From Corella eumyota (taxonomy: Eukaryota; Chordata; Ascidiacea; Phlebobranchia; Corellidae), in assembly GCA_963082875.1 (NCBI GenBank), contig OY720101.1:6572001-6636000 (forward strand): a stretch of 64,000 bases of DNA, read 5' to 3'. The position numbers were made by a program, and so were the translations under genes. How positions within the stretch are numbered: position 1 is the stretch's first letter; the number at the start of each line of letters is the position of its first letter. This document shows, piece by piece, positions 1 to 12,600 of this stretch. The notes under the pieces are model-generated. The model was not told the origin of the DNA. It worked only from the letters and a program-made list of their open reading frames with translations, and did not search any database.

Positions 1-933
1 CTCTGCGTTTTTTTGCCTAACTCTTTAAATAGTACAGGCTAGTTGTAAAAATTAAGTAACCAAAATTAACAAATTCTTACTGTTACAAGTCCATTAAAAA
101 TTAAATACAAATTTTATTTTAATGGGCCACGTTGTTCGCTATGTTATTATGGTTCGAAATCTTAGATTTCGAAACATATTGTTATTGTTATTATATTTAT
201 TATTATTATGGTTCGAAATCTTAGATTTCAAAACATATTGTTATTGTCAGTGTATTTATTATGGTTCGAAATCTTAGATTTCGAAACATATTGTTATTGT
301 CATTATACTTATTATTATTATTATTTTTATTATTATTATTTTTATTCTTTCTAGTCCCAATTTTGAAAGAAGATATCTTTAGTTCCTTAGAATTTAAAAA
401 TCTGAAATTTTAGTATGTTGTTTATTATCAGATTATGTTTTCATTCTCCTATTTACAACATTTAATTATCACTAATTACTAATTAATAAGTGTTTATTTA
501 TTAAAATTTAAAGGTTGTTATTAATTTTTTAAATCTTGGTCAATTGTATATCATGATATTGGTAACTCAAAAACGAATTAAAATTTTAATTTTTATCACT
601 AATTACTAATTAATAGGTGTTTTTTTATTAAAATTTAAGGGTTGTTATTAACTTTTTAAATCTTGGTCAATTGTATATCATGATATTACTAACTCAAAAA
701 TGAATTAAAATTAAAATTTTCATCACTAATTACTAATTAATGGGTGTTTGTTTATTCAAATTTAAAGATTGATATTAGGTTTTTAAATTTTAGTCGGTTA
801 TATCTTACTATATTTATAATTTGAAGATAATTAAAAAATAATTCTTGTTTGTTTGTTATATTAAATGCTGGTTTGTTAATTAAAAATCAAAGTTATGTAA
901 TATTCTTAGTTAATGTTTATGCATATATTTATT

Positions 934-964
<31 letters not shown>

Positions 965-3900
965 TTATTTTTATTCTTTCTAGTCCCAATTTTGAAAGAA
1001 GATATCTTTAGTTCTTTAGAATTTAAAAATCTGAAATTTTAGTATGTTGTTTATTATCAGATTATGTTTTCATTCTCCTATTTACAACATTTAATTATCA
1101 CTAATTACTAATTAATAAGTGTTTATTTATTAAAATTTAAAGGTTGTTATTAATTTTTTAAATCTTGGTCAATTGTATATCATGATCTTGGTAACTCAAA
1201 AATGAATTAAAATTTTAATTTTTATCACTAATTACTAATTAATAGGTGTTTATTTATTATAATTTAAAGGTTGTTATTAACTTTTTAAATTTTGGTCAAT
1301 TGTATATCATGATATTAGTAACTAAAAAACGAATTAAAATTTTAATTTTTATCACTAATTACTAATTAATAGGTGTTTGTTTATTAAAATTTAAGGGTTG
1401 TTATTAACTTTTTAAATCTTGGTCAATTGTATATCATGATATTACTAACTCAAAAATGAATCAAAATTAAAATTTTCATCACTAATTACTAATTAATGGG
1501 TGTTTGTTTATTTAAATTTAAAGATTGATATTAGGTTTTTAAATTTTGGTCGGTTATATCTTTTTATATTTATAATTCAAAAATGAAATAAAAAATAATT
1601 CTTGTTTGTTTGTTATATTTAAATTCTGGTTTGTTCATTAAAAATTAAAGTTCGATTTTAAGCATAAAAAATTTGGATGATGTATTTTATAATATAAGTA
1701 GTTGAAAAACATATTTGAAAAATAACTTCGTTTATTTATCATATTTAAATGCTTGTTTATTTAATAAAAATCAAAAATCAATTTTAGGAATTTAAAATTT
1801 GCTATAATTTATATCCTAATATTACCAACTTAAAACTGGGTTAAATATTAGTTTTTGTTTGTATAATATATATAAATGCTGGTCTGTTTATTAAAAATCA
1901 AAGTATGTAATATTCCTAGTTAATGTTTATGCATATCTTTATTTATTTATAAAAATTTATGTTAAAAATAATCATATAATTTCGAACCATATTTTATTTA
2001 TCAAATAAATCTAGTTATACTTATTATTATTATTATTTTTATTATTATTTTTATTCTTTCTAGTCCCAATTTTGAAAGAAGATATCTTAAGTTCCTTAGA
2101 ATTTAAAAATCTGAAATTTTAGTATGTTGTTAATTATCAGATTATGTTTTCATTCTCCTATTTACAACATTTAATTATCACTAATTACTAATTAATAAGT
2201 GTTTATTTATTAAAATTTAAAGTTTGTTATTTATTTTTTAAATCTTGGTCAATTGTATATCATGATATCAGTAACTCAAAAATGAATTAAAATTTTAATT
2301 TTTGTCACTAATTACTAATTAAAAGGTGTTTTATTATTAAAATTTAAAGGTTGTTATTAATTTTTCAAATCTTGGTCAATTGTATATCATGATATTAGTA
2401 ACTCAAAACTGAATTAAAATTTTAATTTTTAATCACTAAATACTAATTAATAAGTGTTTGTTTATTTAAATTTAAAGGTTGTTGTTAATTTTTTAAATTT
2501 TTGTCAATTGTATATTATGATATTAATAACTTAAAAATAAATTAAAATTTTAATTTTTGACACTAATTACTAATAAATAGGTGTTTGTTTATTTAAATTT
2601 AATGATTTTTATTAGGTTTTTAAAATTTGGTCAGTTATTTGTTATAATATTTATAACTTGAAAATGAAATAAAAATTAATTCTTGTTTGTTTATTATATT
2701 TAAATGCTTGTTTGTTGATTAAAAGTTAAAGTCCGATATTAAGCATTAAAAATTTGGTATAATGTATTTTAAAATATAAGTAGTTAAAAAACATATTTGA
2801 AAAATAAGTTTCAATTGTTTATCATATTTAAATGCTTGTTTATTTAATTTAAATTAAAAATTAATTTTAGGAATTTAAAATTTGGTATAATCTATATCCT
2901 GATATAAACAACTTAAAACTGCGTTAAATATTAGTTTTAGTGTGTATAGTATATATAAATGCTTGTTTGTTTATTCGAAGATATGTAATATTCTTAGTTA
3001 ATGTTTATGCATATCTTTTTTTATTTATAAAATTTCATGTTAAAAATAATCAAATAATTTCGAACCATATTTTATTTATCAAATAAATCTAGTTATTGTT
3101 TTTATTCTTTCTAGTCAGAATTTTGAAAGACGATAACTTTTGTTCTTTAAAACTAAAAGTTCTAAATTTTTAGTATGTTTGTTATTATCCCAACGAATCG
3201 CAAACCTCCTATTTACGACATTTAATTATCACTAATTACTAATTAATATATTTTATTATTAAAATTTAAAGAATAAATTTTCGGAAATTTTAATATGTTG
3301 TTGGTATTATTATTTTGTATGTTGCTATTTAAAATGAAGATTTAACTCTAGCTAAATATCGTTTAATCATTATTTTTGTTTTTTATAAAATAATGAATCA
3401 GTGTGAGTTTATTGCTTAAATAATTTAATAACGTTCTGGTCGCCGTCAAAAATCGTCCTTTTCGCTGTCCAATAAAGTAAAAAATATTGGTTGAAAATTT
3501 AAGTAAAATGTTAAAGTATAAGTAAAAAATGTGTAAAATTTTTTTTCAATTGTTTTGTTATTATTATATTTTAATACTCGTTTGATTACTAAAAAATTAA
3601 GATCGGTATTTTGCTTTTAAATTTAGTTTACTTTTATATTACAATATCAATGAATGCGTGTTTGTTTGTTAAAATTAGGTTTAAATATAAAAAACTTTAT
3701 ATTTAAATTTATAATTTATTAATAAACTTACTAAATAAACTATGTTTATAAAAAAAATCAAACTATTTCGAACCATATTTTATTTATCAAATAAATCTAG
3801 TTGTTTTTATTCTTATTTGACCGAATTTTGAGGGACGATAACTTCTGTTCTTTAAAATTAAAAAATCTAAATTTTCAGTATGTTTGTTATTATTCCAACG

Positions 3901-5241
3901 AATCGCAAACCTCCTATTAACGACATTTAATTATCACTAATTACTAATTAATATATTTTATTACTAAAATTTAAAGATTAAATTTTCTGAAATTTTAATA
4001 TTAAAGTATAAGTAAAATATGTGTATTTTTTTTAGTTGTTTTGTTATTATTATATTTTAATACTCGTTTGATTACCAAAAATTAAGATCGGTATTTTGCT
4101 TTTAAATTTAGTTTACTTTTATATTACAATATCAATGAATGCGTGTTCGTTTGTTAAAATTAGGTTTAAATTTAAAAAAGTTAATATTTAAATTTATAAT
4201 TTAATTAATAAATCTACTAAATAAATTATATTTATAAAAAAGAATTAAACGATTTCGAAAAAATTTTAATATGTTGTATAATATCATAATGCGTTTCAGG
4301 CCTCCTATTTACAATATTTAATTATCACTAATTACTAATTAATAGGTGTTTGTTTATTAAAATTTAAAGGTTGTTCTTAATTTTTTAAATCTTGGTCAAT
4401 TGTATATCATGATATTAGCAAACAAAAAATGAATTAAAATTTTAATATTTGTCACGAATTACCGATTAATAGGTGTTTGTTTATTAAAATTTAAAGATTG
4501 TTATTAACTTTTCAAATCTTGGTCAATTGTTTATCATGATATTAGTAACTTAAAAATGAATTAAAATTTTAATTTTTATCACTACTTACTAATTAATAGG
4601 TGTTTGTTTATTTAAATTTAAAGGTTGTTGTTAATTTTTTTAATTTTTGTCAATTGTATATCGTGATATTAATAACTCAAAAATAAATTAAAATTTTAAT
4701 TTTTGTCACTAATTACTAATTAATAGTTGTTTGTTTATTAAAATTTAAAGATTGTTATTAGGTTTTTAAATTTTGGTCGGTAATAAATTATTATATTTAT
4801 AATTCGAAAATAAATTAAAAAATAATTCTTGTTTGTTTGTTATATTTAAATGCTGGTATGTTTATTAAAAATTAAAGTTTGATATTAAGCATTAAAAATT
4901 TGAAATGATGTATTTTATAATATAGGTAGTTAAAAAACATATTTCAAAAAAAACCTTTCGTCTATTTATCATATTTAAATGCTTGTTTTTTTAATAAAAA
5001 TTAATTTTAGAAATTTAAAATTTACTATAATTTGTATCCTAAAACTACCAACTTAAAACTGAGTTAAATATTAGTTTTTGTTTGTATAATATATATAAAT
5101 GCTCGTTTGTTTATTAAAAGTCAAAGGTATGTAATATTCCTAGTTAATGTTTATGCATATTTTTTTTTATTTATAAAAATTTATGGTAAAAATAATCAAA
5201 TAATTTCGAACCATATTTTATTTATCAAATAAATCTAGTTA
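1..5241. repeat. AT-rich composite tandem-repeat region (127-bp period)
   Basis: No coding potential is visible. The block TCACTAATTACTAATT starts at about 469, 596 and 723, again at 1098, 1225, 1352 and 1479, and again from about 2178 and 4325, so the basic unit is 127 bp. Each run follows a conserved leader (TTATT-rich, then TTCTAGTCCCAATTTTG) at about 340, 969 and 2049. Runs or their remnants close with a trailer, TTTCGAACCATATTTTATTT then ATCAAATAAATCTAGTT, ending near 2014, 3093, 3802 and 5241. The region is therefore a higher-order array of roughly 0.7-1.4 kb units with internal 127-bp repeats. It lies about 360 bp past the ADGRV1 stop codon. It may be a satellite or a tandemly inserted non-autonomous transposon. 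Confidence 0.85.
148..305. repeat. Three tandem copies of a TTCGAAATC hairpin unit
   Basis: GGTTCGAAATCTTAGATTTC recurs at about 151, 210 and 263. Each copy can fold into a stem (TTCGAAATC against GATTTCGAA with a TTA loop), and the copies are joined by ATATTGTTATTGT spacers. The 5' half is the reverse complement of the start of the trailer block seen four times further right, which ties it to the same repeat family. Confidence 0.7.
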
Positions 5242-5605
5242 AAGTTTATTTAGTTCAACTTTAACTATTTCAACAACCTTTTTTGTGTTATTTACAATTT
5301 TAATATTAGTTTGTCTAAGAATTAACATTTTACTAACAATTTTTATTCATAATGTAAAATTCATTTTTAAGTTTTTGGTAAAAAATTAAAAAATCTAAAC
5401 AACTATACACAAAGTTTAAAATTAACTAACTGGATTTAACGTTTCTATAAAAATATATATGAAAAGCTATACAAAATAAGCTACTGAAATATTTTTGCTG
5501 CATTATTTCCTAAAATAAAATTAACTAAAAATGTTTAGTTTTAAACAATTACAGAAAAATGGGTTTTTAAATTTTTCTGCAATTTTTTGAATATTTTATT
5601 TTTTC
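5242..5605 (-). other. ADGRV1: ADGRV1 3' UTR and 3' flank
   Basis: This stretch lies between the ADGRV1 stop codon and the repeat array. It holds no open frame of note. On the minus strand there are AATAAA hexamers very close to the stop (about 5595) and further out (about 5342 and 5245). The distal ones are more plausible cleavage signals and would give a 3' UTR of roughly 270-370 nt. Which one is used cannot be told from sequence. Confidence 0.4.
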
Positions 5606-6696
5606 TTATAAATGGGTGTCTGCGATGTGCCTGTGTGACGTCATAATAGGAGAACGTGGTTTAGCAGTTTCAGGATTTCTGCTCAAGTTTTTAATTTCAC
5701 CTGTTTGTGGTTTGTTATTCTTGGAGTCTGGTTAAAAACGAATTAAGTTATTTTTCTTTACAAAAATTAGTATAAAATACATTTATTTTCAAACAAATTA
5801 ACCGGCAGCGTGGTGTAGTGGTAAGAACACTTGCTACACCACCCATGAGGTCGTGGGTTCAATCCCTACTGCTCTCATACTGTAGCGCCTTTGAGTAAGG
5901 CGCTATAAACGGTACAAACTCCTGCTGAGCCAGCACTTAATCAGCAGAATAATTATTGGGCAATTATAATCTTTAATATCTCAAACTGCCACAGGCAACT
6001 CAAGACTGGGTAGGAGTAACAGTTGTTACCCTATGTTTAAGTCGCGCAATCGACTTTCCCACATCGAGGATAAAGATATATACAAAACAAAAAAGGAAAT
6101 GTTAAAAAAATGATTTACCGGATTTTAGAGCAAACATCAAATCGTCAAAATCTGTCGAGTCATCTTCGGCTGTTTCGTCAGTGACATCGGCATCATTTTC
6201 TCCTGACCAATCGTTCTAAAATAATTCAAAAATAAATTGCTACAGTGTTAAAAATATGCAAGTTCTTACTTTAAATTTATTCCATGAAAAACACTTAACC
6301 CAAACTAGAATCGAATTGTTTAAGCTACTATAATTATTAACTATGAGTTTTATATTAATCTAACTGTAACTATTTTCCATGCGAGGCAATAATGAAAAAT
6401 ACAAATACAGTCCTATAAGCTACACATGATTCCAGTAGAAGCCAAAAAATTAACTTACAATCATAAAAAGTCTTACAGTTGGGCAATTTAATATTCTGCC
6501 AAGTATTTTTTGCTGGTAATATCAATTACACTGTAGCTATAGTTCTTTTTACTATACATTAAATGGAGGAATAATACATTTACAAAATAACATATACGTA
6601 CATCAAACTTTGGCATTAAGCTCTGAGTACTTTTGTTGATGACATCACCAGAGACAGAAGGCACCCTGCTTCCTACAACAGCAGTGGTTTGAAACG
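5606..6696 (-). CDS. ADGRV1: ADGRV1 exons 112-114: cytoplasmic tail with class I PDZ ligand
   Basis: Exons 6602-6696, 6119-6215 and 5606-5727. The tail holds INKSTQSLM, an acidic patch, FDDLMFALK and the terminus HRHIADTHL-stop. All three short motifs have close equivalents in human ADGRV1 (KSTQNL, FDDLIFALK, IPIADTHL; from memory). The last four residues, DTHL, are the class I PDZ ligand bound in vertebrates by harmonin, whirlin and PDZD7. The final exon was found by following the GGTAAAT donor after LMFALKS: reading through it instead would end after a few residues and lose the PDZ ligand. The acceptor is TTTTTAACCAG ending at 5728. The last intron contains a nearly full-length SINE. Confidence 0.93.
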
Positions 6697-9600
6697 CTAA
6701 AAAAAATTTAAAAGAAATAAAAAAATATTTTTTATTATATATAAACCAAACAAGAAAATTGTATTTAAGAAATAAAAAAAGATTGTCAAATTTAATCTAA
6801 ATTTTTAAAAAGCCATGTAATTTAATTACCCGTTCCTCCATGTAAAATGTCATGACTTTTAATGATCCCATCTTGGTAAATGTCCTTGGTTGGCCACACA
6901 AACTGATTGTGTAATATACCGTATACAACCAGCAAAAATATTCCCTAAAATAAAGTGAAATTTGTAGAGTATCACATTTGGACAGTTTTTTAAAATATAA
7001 ATATCCTAAAAAAATATTTAACAAGGCCCTATGTGCCAAAGTTTAGGCTGTGTAGTAGTGTTTGTATTAAATAGTAACTAAGAAATTGATGTTTATATGC
7101 AAACTTAGTTACCTGTAAGAAGTTGAATATAATAAACAACACCAACAACCACATATGTCCAAAGGCCAAGTGTAATCCACCCCATAACCAAGTAATTGCT
7201 ATTAAAAAGAATAGCCAAAACAGCAAAGGAATTTCTACAAAAAAAGAATTAAAAAGTTCAAAATCTTTGAAATTAAAAAAAATAAGCAGCATAATCAGCA
7301 TGGCCTGTGGTCAGAACACTTGGCTTTACACCATAAGGTTAAGGGTTTAATCCCTACTGCTCTTATGCTGTAGCACTCTTGTGTAAGGCGCTATTAAGGG
7401 TATAAACTTCTGCCAAGCCAACACTTATTAACAGCTTAAAATTAGCAGGCAACTATAATTTACAATGACCCGAACAACCAATGGCAACCCAAAACTGGGT
7501 CGGTTAACGGATGTTGCTCTATGTTTAGGTCAAATAATCGATCTTTTCTCATTTAGAATAAATTTTAAAAAATGCATCATTTTACTTTTAAGAACCCATT
7601 TTTTTTAAGGTCTTTAAACTACAACTTATCCGTTTTTTTAATTTACTACTTACCTATTCCATTTAATCTTCCTCTATATACATCATCATATTGTTTCCAT
7701 GCCTTGTCTTTGGTATAAAGATGTACAACTGTAAAGATAGCCACAAGTACGCAAAAACAAGCAGGTGCTATTGCACTCAACAGTCCACCAACTGTGTTCA
7801 TTATCATGCACCTGAAAGAAACATTTTTACCATGAATCTGATTTTTTTTTGTCATATTTGTTTATTCTTAATGTGAAAGGGTCGACTACATGACATAAAC
7901 ATAGGGTAACATTAGTTACACCAACCCAGTTTTAAGTTGCCTTTGGCAGTTTGAAATATTATTGATTAAGATTGCCGATAATTAAGCTGCCAATTAATTG
8001 TTGCCCCAGCAAAAGCTTATACTGTTTCTAGAGATTTGGGTCTTTTCAAGGGCGCTACAGCATGAGAGCAGTAGGGATCAAACTCAAGACCTCATGTAAT
8101 AAAGACTAGTGTTCTGACCACTACACCAAGTTTTTTTTTCAAATATATACTTATAACATAGACTTACAAGTCTCCGTTAGCATGCAAGTCACCATAACTT
8201 TCATACAAGGATTCGGAACCAAGCGCATACATTATTATAACGTATAACATGATCACTACTGCGGGGAATCCCCATCCGATTATAAAGTGAACAGCGAACA
8301 ATTTTTGAGCCTGTTCGTTGCTGAGTGACAGTATCTGGAAAAACAAAAAATTAAAAATGGGATTTTGTGAAAATTAACAAATTTTACTTTTGTTTACTAG
8401 ATTTAAATTTAGTTCTGTAATTTTTTTGTTCTGCAAATAATACCTGCAGTAAGTTGACACACTGCATTAAGATCCAAGTAAATTGAGCCAACCAAAAATA
8501 ATGAAGCAGAATACCAAGAGTTGAGCAACCATCCGGATTTGCTCCTTGACTTGTCATCGCATCAAGAACAAAAAGCAACTAGAAAAAATAAAAACGAAAA
8601 TTATATTTTTTTATTTGTAAAATCCTTTATAAGAGAAGGTTTACTATGTAGTATCAACAGGTTAAATGTGACAGTTGAATAAATTAAAAATATTTTTTTT
8701 TATCAATTTTTTTTATTTAAGACCATTTATATAAATTGATAATAAGCATAATTTAAAATCCTTGTTCTCACCTGGGTTGCTGCACATGCCCAGCACATAT
8801 GCATCAGTATTTTGGCTGCAAATGTGGATCTGTGTGAACATAAGTGGTGACCAAGCAAGGTTAGAATTGCTCCAACTGCAGTTATGAAGCAAGCCACATA
8901 GGTTGCCTGAATAAATAACAAAATTTTTAAATTTATAAAAATAATATACCTTTACCATTACTTTCATTGTTAATAAGTATATATTAGTTAAACACATTAC
9001 TTTAGCTAAAAGTACAAATATCAGATAATAAAATAAAAAAAAAACAATTTTCAAAAAAATCATTATGCCCAAAATAACCTATTAAGATTTAATAAATAAT
9101 ATTGGTCAAAAAATAAGAATATTAAATTAAAAGTCAAAAAAGTGAGACCATTACATAATAAAAAGCCAACCTTATAAAAAGCGCCAAAAAAGAAAAAAAA
9201 AACAAATAAAATAAATTACAAACCACGTTGTAGCCAGCTAAGTTATCAGTGGGCCCCCTTGCAGCATAAACACTCATGTGTTCACATTCACATTCAACAT
9301 AATTATAACTATCATCCACCACTTTACATACATCAGTAGTAGGTGCCAACCATTTTGATGATGCCTGTAATGAAATGCACTTGGTTAATTATAATTATAG
9401 ACCACATTTTTTATGATATAATATTGTAACTTTTTTAAGGCACTCATAATTAGGAGGTTTAAAAGCAAATAATGTGGTGTTGGAGGGGCTCGAACCCCAA
9501 ACGTTACAGTTTGCAATTTAACACCATGAACTATCTATATGTCACATTACTGGACTAGTTAATTCTAGATATCTTAACCTCATTCCATAGAACGCATTCA

Positions 9601-12600
9601 GCCCCTTGTGGTGAAATCCTTGCATCTTTTGTGTACACTCGATAGCGCACTGGGTTCTTTAGCGAAGTCATTTTCTCATTATCAATACCAACCGAGAACA
9701 CTTTACTACTCATAGGGTCCTTTAAAAAAATTAAGACTTTTTGCTAGTTAAAAAGTAAACCAAATAAAAAAATAAAATCGATATTATGCTTGAATTTATT
9801 TTTTTGTATTTATTAACAGGGTTTTAAAACGAATACAGCATCAAAATTAATTAAAAATAGTTTTATAGAAATGCTTTTTAAAAAGGTTTTAATAACAAAA
9901 TTAGTAACACTATAAAAATTTTATTTTTTAGTATGAGCGCTTACTATTTTAAATAAAACTATTTTTTTTAAAAACATACCTTTTCTCCATCAACAATAAA
10001 CCAGAGTTTTGAAGTATATTCAATAAAATAAAGATCGTAACATTTCTGTGTGTCAGGGTTGGGTGGATCATCTACTTCTAATAAATCAACTGGAAGCTAA
10101 AAATATTAAAAAGCAAAAAAGAATAATAATATCTGTAGGTTTAAAAGCTGCAAAAATTAATCCAATCTTAAAATGGTTAACTCTTTTAAAATATTAAATG
10201 TAATTTTAAATATATTACCTTGAAGAAATCTCTGTTACTATCACCAAAGGAATGACCATTTATTAGTTCAGGATACCAGCGTAAACCCTAAATTGAAAAA
10301 AAACTTATATAAAATTATTTCTTCCAGGTTACAATTTAAAATTAAAAAGTTTATTCAAAACTTTGTAAATCCAATATTTTTGTTTAATTTTTTTTAATTT
10401 TTTAAAACATTTATTAATAGGCTATAGATTATTTGCCGATCTTAAAATAATAATCAATGTTTTGTCAGTAAATTTAACATAATTAACAAAAATGTTAAAT
10501 GATTATTTTATACCTGAAGTTTCATGTGACTACATGAAGACATTGAAACAGGATTTGTTTTACTAGAAAGACATTTTGAATTTGTTGTCAGACATAATGA
10601 AAGCTGATCGAGAGAGTTTGAAAACTCAGAATATCCGTGAACTGCATCCATTCTATTTGGATTGAGCAACTAAAAAATATAATTATACAAACATTTTTAA
10701 TCTTAATACTAATACCAACAACATTTACCATAATACCCTTTATTACTTAAGATCCCTTTTAAATTTTATATATTTAAAAATAAGGATAATCAATATAAAA
10801 ATATACTAAAAACATTATTTGATTTTGTATTTAAATATTTTTAATGTGGAAAGGCCAACTTTACAGCATAAATATGGAGTAACATTTACTACCCCGACCC
10901 AGTGTTGAATTGACATTGTCAGTTATAAATATTGTTAATCAAAATTGCCTGATAAACAACCTGCCGATTCATTTCTGGCCAAGCAGAATTTTAAATTATT
11001 ACTTTTTTTAATTAGCAACCTACCTAAAAGAAATATCACGGACATGCTAAGTTTATTTTTATTTTAAGGTTTGGTTAAGTTCAATATGAATTACCTGACA
11101 AAAAGTGTTGTATAGCATCTCTAACGAAGAATTTTCCAATCTTCTTTGTCTTCCCTCTTTTAAAATCCCATCCAAAGAAGCATGGAAAATTTTAAGTTCG
11201 TCTTTACTCATAGATTTATCAGACATGCTGTGAAGTTCTGTGACAACTTTTTTAACAACTGTGTCTGTCAACTCCTACACAAAACAAATTTAAATTTTAA
11301 ATAATAAATAATGAAAACTTCTGAATGTTGTTCTGCTAAAAATGAAATTTGGAAATTTTTTATATTTCTGTTGTTCTGCTAAAAATGGAATTTGGACATT
11401 TTTTTATAGACAAAAAGTTTTTACGCGTGGGTTTGTGGCATTATAGCGTGTTATTTATAGAAAGAAATACAACATGAAAGTAGTTGGAATCAAACACATG
11501 ACCTCAGGTAGTGAAGCCAAGTGTTCTAACTTCTTTACACTATGCCACTGGTTTATTATTCAAATGTGCAAAAAAATTAACTTGATCAAAACAAAATTTT
11601 AAACCTGTTGCAGCAGCTCAAAAACACCCCAAGCCCATTTTGTATCTTCCTTTTCAATAATTGTAATGTTAGCGGTATGATAAAACTTGTTAACAACACT
11701 TTTACCACTCGGCTCATCTAGTTTGAGTTGGAATAACTGAGGCAAGGGATTTGCTGATGACGTCTCCTTCAGTTCAATTTGAACAAACGAATCTCTCTTT
11801 ATTTAAAAAAAAAGTGTTAAATTTTGTGTAACTCTAAATATTCTTTTTTTTATGTAGAATAAATGCTAATAAATACCACCAAACATTTATATTTTTACGG
11901 AAAAAAAATACTTACTACTCCTGGTTCAAACTTGATCACTTTCTCGAGGCTAGCATAGTCAACCCCGGATTCAGCTGGATAGAGACTAGATCCAGCTAGC
12001 TGGGTTACATGACGTGGTTGGTATGTTCTACAGCGAACTGACACTGCTTCACTAGTACCCCCTACACGTTGGATGCTTAAACCAACTGATTTGGATCCCT
12101 TTGTAACAACCGGCAGTCTTAAAAAAAATTTTAAAACAAAGGTTTTGGTATTTTAAAATTTCTTTTAGTTACGGAAATTGCATTTCGAAAACTTTGCTAT
12201 TTTTGAAATCTTTGCTATTGAACCTACCATTAGTACAAACATTATTTGAAAAAAAACGGCAGCGTGGTGTGGTGGTAAAAACACTTGCTACACCACACAT
12301 GAGGTCATGGCGTCAATCACCACTGATCTCATGCTGTAGCACCCTTGAGTAAGGCGCTATAAACAGTACGTAATTATTGGGCAATTATAATCTATAATAT
12401 CTCAAACTGTCACAGGCAACTCGAGACCGGGGTAAGTCAAAAATTAAACAAAAATGCCAACCTAGATAAGGGTGCAAACTGGAACATCCCATAAGGAAAA
12501 TCACTATCTTTAATTGTCACATTTGCTATTCTTCGTGCCTCATTGATTTTTGCCCCACTTGTAACATCATCCAGTATAAGATATAAGGTTTCAGCAAATT

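Noticed and set aside
1-5241. CRISPR-like array
   Set aside because: Units are 127 bp, AT-rich and similar over their whole length, without unique spacers, in a eukaryotic genome.
5802-5880. tRNA gene call from the TGGTGTAGTGG...GGGTTCAATCCC stretch
   Set aside because: The same head is followed by the same ~200-bp body in many copies, so it is a SINE promoter, not a tRNA gene.
6105-6118. ADGRV1 ending at the stop just after KSGKSFF (6102-6104)
   Set aside because: It needs read-through of a good GGTAAAT donor and would drop the PDZ ligand that is found in frame in the next exon.
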